Below, piece after piece: positions 13,716 through 16,796 of a DNA stretch of 16,796 nucleotides; the stretch's first letter is position 1; each line of letters starts with the position of its first letter. Origin of the DNA: Methanobacterium sp. GTDB taxonomy: Archaea; Methanobacteriota; Methanobacteria; Methanobacteriales; Methanobacteriaceae. Made by a program: the position numbers and the translations under genes. Below the pieces are notes generated by a model, which was not told where the DNA came from, searched no databases, and saw only the letters and a program-made list of their open reading frames with translations. The DNA is taken from the NCBI GenBank assembly GCA_021372715.1, contig JAJFTX010000081.1, forward strand, positions 1 to 16,796, read 5' to 3'.

Positions 13716-14648
13716 TTAATAATATACTTTAACCGCCTCTTTTACATCATTATAAAGCCCTAAAGCAGCCAAAGCCCCTATTTCACCCTGTGCCCCAGTT
13801 ACCTCAACCAATTGAATTCCTAATTCCTTGGCTGTTTTTTGTGTTTCTTCCAAGGTGATCATAGATTTTTTAGCAGCCTCAGCATATGATCTAAGCTTTT
13901 CTGGGACTTGAATCCCTTTTAATACCGCTAAAGCAGTTTTATCAGATAATGAATGTTTTTTAAGAATATCAGCTGCCTTTTCAACTAGTTTATCTTTTTC
14001 TCCTGGTTTAATTGCAAATACCAATGCTATTGCCACACAATTCTGAGTTTTATTGGGATTATGGGGATAAAGCTGTACTGTTATATGATCCAGGTATTCA
14101 AATCCCATTTCACTTAGTTCTATACCCACATTATTGGCCAAAGTCCAGGTTGCTCCTTCATCCTTTGTATCAGTATCATCGATACCTAAGACAACCTTCT
14201 CCAAGAGAGGGGTGATAACTGCTGCTCGTCCAACCTTAGATCCGCCACCTACATCATAGAGTTCAATACGTTTAACTCCTTTGGCCATCCCTCGGCACAT
14301 AGCCGCACCAACTCCGGCGCCAGCTAAGCCAGCATGAACAACTCTAACTTCATCTCCCTCAACAGAAACTTCTTCTATCCCTGCTGCATTCAAACTTGGC
14401 TTAAGACTCATATCGCTTTTTCCTACTTTAAGAAGATAGGTATGTCTATCTCCATCTCTTCTAGAATCTAAAACCAAATTACTGCTTCTTTTATATTGAT
14501 AAATCATCCATTCAGAACCACTTACACAGGGATGATACTCCATAAGTTCCACTAGGCTATTATCAACCATAGTTAATACTTTTTTGTAAGGAGCTATCCA
14601 AGGATCCTTGAATTTATTCTTCAAATCCTGCGGTGTTAATATTTCCAT
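13716..14648 (-). CDS. mmp11: Methanogenesis marker protein 11
   Basis: This 310-aa protein matches, from memory, the family found only in methanogens and relatives and named methanogenesis marker 11. Its middle holds VVLGIDDTDTKDEGATW (152-168), the GIDDTD signature shared with TiaS, the archaeal tRNA-Ile2 agmatidine synthetase. An N-terminal region (about 1-150) includes a glycine-rich stretch, HAGLAGAGVGAAMCRGMAKG. The C-terminus has TGAQGEIGALAALGLY (284-299). The TiaS-like core suggests ATP-dependent or phosphoryl chemistry, perhaps on a cofactor or a modified residue, but no activity is established to my knowledge. AGGAG (14655-14659) lies 6 nt before ATG 14648. The 74-nt gap from ribH and an oligo-T signal suggest a separate transcript. 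Confidence 0.85.
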   Translation of the reverse strand: MEILTPQDLKNKFKDPWIAPYKKVLTMVDNSLVELMEYHPCVSGSEWMIYQYKRSSNLVLDSRRDGDRHTYLLKVGKSDMSLKPSLNAAGIEEVSVEGDEVRVVHAGLAGAGVGAAMCRGMAKGVKRIELYDVGGGSKVGRAAVITPLLEKVVLGIDDTDTKDEGATWTLANNVGIELSEMGFEYLDHITVQLYPHNPNKTQNCVAIALVFAIKPGEKDKLVEKAADILKKHSLSDKTALAVLKGIQVPEKLRSYAEAAKKSMITLEETQKTAKELGIQLVEVTGAQGEIGALAALGLYNDVKEAVKVYY

Positions 14649-14688
14649 TAAAATCTCCTAAATAATCAATATTATATTATTTTTTGTA

Positions 14689-14705
14689 AATAAAATAAAA
14701 AAATT
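14689..14705 (-). terminator. Oligo-T terminator after ribH
   Basis: The minus strand downstream of the ribH stop (14723) has a T7 run (complement of 14697-14703) followed by ATTTTATTTAC. It separates ribH from the marker 11 gene on the same strand. Confidence 0.45.
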
Positions 14706-14722
14706 TTTTAGTGAAAATTAGC

Positions 14723-15127
14723 CTATTCCAACCGCTTACACATTTTAACTGCAGCTTCCACTGCTCTTTTAGCATAATCAACTCTTTGATGAGCTTCTAG
14801 TCGGGTCATACCCGGACCGGTGATTCCCAGTGCTACAGGTTTATCATATTCCAAGGCGAGGTCAGCTATTTTTCTTGATGCATGCTGTACTACAATCTCA
14901 TCATGTGAGGTAGATCCTTCTATAACTGCTCCTAATGTTATAACCGCATCTATATCATCATTTTTTAGCAGTTTCTTAATAGCTAGAGGCATATCAAAAA
15001 CTCCAGGTACCGTTATTACCTCTGTTATTTCAGAATCCAGAAATTTGGCATGTTCTTGTGCCAGATCAAGCATCATCTGTGTAATATCAAAATTAAACTC
15101 TGATACTACTGCTCCTAGTTTTACCAT
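14723..15127 (-). CDS. ribH: 6,7-dimethyl-8-ribityllumazine synthase RibH
   Basis: This 134-aa lumazine synthase condenses the ribityl-uracil precursor with dihydroxybutanone phosphate in riboflavin synthesis; methanogens also need its product line for F420 and FAD. Family marks are GAVVSEFN (5-12), PGVFDMP (41-47), the LGAVIEGSTSHDE block (65-77) with catalytic H75, and GITGPGMT. The frame is open upstream to an ATG at 15163, but GGGAGG (15135-15140) lies inside that extension. I therefore place the start at 15127, with 7 nt spacing; ATG 15130 (4 nt) is the alternative. The extension would encode MNLFRKVLGGT and is not expected to be translated. It lies 68 nt after a membrane microprotein and follows sufS and leuB. 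Confidence 0.93.
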   Translation of the reverse strand: MVKLGAVVSEFNFDITQMMLDLAQEHAKFLDSEITEVITVPGVFDMPLAIKKLLKNDDIDAVITLGAVIEGSTSHDEIVVQHASRKIADLALEYDKPVALGITGPGMTRLEAHQRVDYAKRAVEAAVKMCKRLE

Positions 15128-15195
15128 CATAGTTCCTCCCAAAACTTTTCTAAATAAATTCAATTAAGAAAAATATTATTAAATTTTGATGTCAG

Positions 15196-15279
15196 TTATA
15201 TATAAGCAATAATAGCTGCCACTGAGCTGAAAACCATTAATAGTATTATAAATATAGCGATCCATTGTGCCCTATCCAT
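15196..15279 (-). CDS. 27-residue single-helix membrane microprotein
   Basis: This is a short ORF just downstream of sufS. It starts at ATG 15277-15279, and GGGG (15286-15289) precedes it by 6 nt in a good ribosome-binding position, only 10 nt after the sufS stop codon. It ends at TAA 15196-15198. The product begins MDRAQW and then is almost entirely hydrophobic (residues 7-27: Ile, Leu, Val, Ala, Phe with two Ser), so it would span the membrane once with a short polar N-terminus. It is not a family I can name. Its position suggests co-transcription with sufS and perhaps ribH. Codons look ordinary for the genome. It may escape annotation because of its size. Conservation across relatives would decide whether it is real. 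Confidence 0.55.
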   Translation of the reverse strand: MDRAQWIAIFIILLMVFSSVAAIIAYI

Positions 15280-15289
15280 ATCTATCCCC

Positions 15290-16489
15290 TTAACTTCCCA
15301 AGAATTTGGAAATCTCTTCTAAAGTGTCAATCAAAGTTTTAATTTCTTCTTTCAAATTGTAATAGTGAATTGATGCCCTCACTGTCCCTCCAAACTCGTA
15401 AGCACCTATTTGTCTCATGGCTGGAATGGCACAGTGCATACCGCTTCTGACACATATAGTATTCTGTTCATCTAGTATCTTGGCAACATCGTGGCAATTC
15501 ACTCCATTTATATTGAAGCCAACCATATCATAAATATCTTCTGGATTACCATAGACCACACTATTCTCGATTTCACTAATTCCTACAAACATCATCTTAG
15601 TTAACTTTTTACCATGTTTTTCTATTTTATCTAGTCCAATTCTTTTAATATAATCAACCGCCGCCCCCAAACCTATCAATCCTGAAATATTCAGTGTTCC
15701 TCCTTCAAAACGGGCAGGTCCTTCGGTTAGCTTAAAATCATGTTCAGTTACATCTGAAACTGTACCTCCACCCAGGTTCAACGGATCTAATTCATTCAAT
15801 GCTTCTGGTTGACCATATAAAAATCCAGTCCCCACAGGACCCAATAAACCTTTATGTCCTGGAAATGCAACGAAATCTGCGTTTAATTTATTGATATTGA
15901 TAGAAATGTGTCCTAATGACTGTGCGGCATCTATCAAGTATAATATATCATTTTCCTGAGCTATTTTACCAATTTCTTCTACTGGTTGCATGGATCCTAT
16001 GGAATTAGAAATATGGGTTATGGAGATTAATTTCGAATTTTGATCTATGGCATCTTCAATCGAAGCTGGATCAACCACTCCTTGCGGGTCTGATTTAATA
16101 ATTTTTATCTCAACACCCTTTTTTTTGAGATTCAACCATGGTACCAGATTAGAATGATGTTCTATATTGGGAACTATCAATGAATCGCCCTTTTTAAAAT
16201 TAAGTCCATGAGCAACTAAATTTATGGCTTCTGTAGTATTTTTTGTGAAAATAATTTCTTCAGTACGACTATTAATAAATTCGGCCAATTTGGACCTGGT
16301 TTTTTCAACCTCTGAAGTGGCTTTAACCGCTGTTTTATAAGCTCCACGGCCCGTGTTAGAATTATAGTGATGATAATAGTCACATATAGCATCCACAACT
16401 GGTTTTGGGGTTGGGGTGGTGCTGGCAGCGTCTAAATATATCACTTCATCTAGAAATGGAATGTCCCTGCGGACATCGGATATTTTCAT
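15290..16489 (-). CDS. sufS: Group II (SufS-type) cysteine desulfurase
   Basis: This 399-aa PLP enzyme takes sulfur from cysteine as a persulfide for Fe-S clusters or thiocofactors. Visible signatures are YLDAAST (18-24), IEHHSN (109-114), the PLP-contacting D187 and Q190 (IDAAQSLGH), the Schiff-base lysine K213 in GHKGLLGP, and the persulfide cysteine C353 in RSGMHCAIP, the group II form of the loop. Many methanogens lack cysteine desulfurases and take sulfide directly, so the intact active site is informative. No SufE, SufU or SufBC genes are beside it. It follows leuB after a 68-nt gap that carries a possible promoter and an inverted repeat. AAAGGT lies near 16497-16502. Family is firm; the sulfur acceptor is unknown. 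Confidence 0.92.
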   Translation of the reverse strand: MKISDVRRDIPFLDEVIYLDAASTTPTPKPVVDAICDYYHHYNSNTGRGAYKTAVKATSEVEKTRSKLAEFINSRTEEIIFTKNTTEAINLVAHGLNFKKGDSLIVPNIEHHSNLVPWLNLKKKGVEIKIIKSDPQGVVDPASIEDAIDQNSKLISITHISNSIGSMQPVEEIGKIAQENDILYLIDAAQSLGHISININKLNADFVAFPGHKGLLGPVGTGFLYGQPEALNELDPLNLGGGTVSDVTEHDFKLTEGPARFEGGTLNISGLIGLGAAVDYIKRIGLDKIEKHGKKLTKMMFVGISEIENSVVYGNPEDIYDMVGFNINGVNCHDVAKILDEQNTICVRSGMHCAIPAMRQIGAYEFGGTVRASIHYYNLKEEIKTLIDTLEEISKFLGS

Positions 16490-16501
16490 TTTATAAACCT
16501 T

Positions 16502-16522
16502 TGATATTTATCTGACATATCA
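16502..16522. promoter_or_regulatory. Inverted repeat at the probable sufS promoter
   Basis: TGATAT (16502-16507) and ATATCA (16517-16522) form a perfect 6-bp dyad with a 9-nt spacer, 13-33 nt upstream of the sufS start. A TATA-like TTTAGTATAT on the minus strand (about 16541-16550) would place the transcription start on the dyad. Between them, T6 (complement of 16529-16534) could terminate leuB transcripts. Confidence 0.3.
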
Positions 16523-16557
16523 TTGATGAAAAAATTGGAATATACTAAATTTGGATA

Positions 16558-16796
16558 TTAATCTTCGCTTATGATGGTTTCTAGTTTTCTGCGTACTTCC
16601 CGGGCCATTTCCATGGTAGATGAGGTACCGCCCAAATCTGCAGTGACTATCTTTCCTTCACTGAGCACTTCTACCAGGGCATTTTCAAGTTTACGTGCAT
16701 TTTCATTTTCTTCCAGATAATCCAGCATAAGAACTGCAGATAATATCATAGCTGATGGATTTGCTGTACCTTTACCTGCGTGACCTGGAGCTGAAC
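16558..16796 (-). CDS. leuB: 3-isopropylmalate dehydrogenase (LeuB/AksF family), C-terminal part
   Basis: The reading frame runs off the right edge; 78 residues of the C-terminus are visible. They begin SAPGHAGKGTANPSAMILSA, which is the conserved HGSAPxxAGKxxANPxA segment of beta-decarboxylating dehydrogenases that bind NAD. The end (TADLGGTSSTMEMAREVRRKL) is the usual last helix region. The enzyme oxidises 3-isopropylmalate in leucine synthesis. The AksF homologue of methanogens acts on homoisocitrate for coenzyme B, and the C-terminus alone cannot separate the two. The leuB call rests on the gene order with a cysteine desulfurase and ribH, as I recall it for Methanobacteriales. The N-terminal catalytic part is outside the window. 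Confidence 0.85.
   Translation of the reverse strand, partial: SAPGHAGKGTANPSAMILSAVLMLDYLEENENARKLENALVEVLSEGKIVTADLGGTSSTMEMAREVRRKLETIISED

Noticed and set aside
1..16796. CRISPR array, tRNA, rRNA or insertion sequence
   Set aside because: No regularly spaced repeats, cloverleaf-like sequence, conserved rRNA stretch, transposase or target-site duplication was seen on reading both strands.

Overview
The window reads as the chromosome of an AT-rich methanogenic archaeon, most likely of the order Methanobacteriales and Methanobacterium-like. The support is a methanogenesis marker 11 protein, a CfbA-type nickelochelatase for coenzyme F430, archaeal-type ribosome binding sites (GGTGA, GGAGG), TATA-like boxes and oligo-T terminators. 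The partial leuB followed by a group II cysteine desulfurase and an archaeal ribH also fits that order from memory. No tRNA, rRNA, CRISPR array or insertion sequence was seen.

Layout. 1-819: the end of an unrecognised protein and a HemK-type release-factor methyltransferase (+). 864-3849: a compact three-gene minus-strand unit in the order Lrp/AsnC regulator, soluble MgtE-like protein (PRC-barrel, MgtE_N, CBS pair, no membrane part) and NRAMP-family transporter. It looks like a self-contained divalent-metal module, with a long dyad upstream at 3911-3960. 4014-6091: two minus-strand membrane-anchored, sequon-rich surface proteins that share a CxxC...CPHY motif. They lie behind a clear TATA box and a perfect 13-bp inverted repeat. 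6392-9334 (+): a DUF35 Zn-ribbon/OB-fold protein, CfbA and ThiL with overlapping ends, then an AmrS-like radical SAM enzyme.

9389-11715 (-): a two-domain PurE whose second domain has lost the catalytic histidine, followed 14 nt later by a UbiD-family decarboxylase that may be the anhydromevalonate-phosphate decarboxylase of archaeal isoprenoid synthesis. 11928-13649 (+): a membrane glycosyltransferase with a GpgS/GT2-like catalytic domain and an unusual sequon-rich C-terminal domain that looks like a double-psi beta-barrel. 13716-16796 (-): marker protein 11, ribH, an unlisted 27-residue membrane microprotein, a SufS-type cysteine desulfurase and the 3' end of leuB.

The most novel points are the regulator/sensor/transporter metal operon, whose NRAMP protein lacks the canonical metal-binding Met and Asn; the glycosyltransferase fusion; the CPHY surface-protein pair; and the microprotein after sufS. 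Most of the rest is core biosynthesis: F430, thiamine, riboflavin, leucine, purine, Fe-S and isoprenoid functions.
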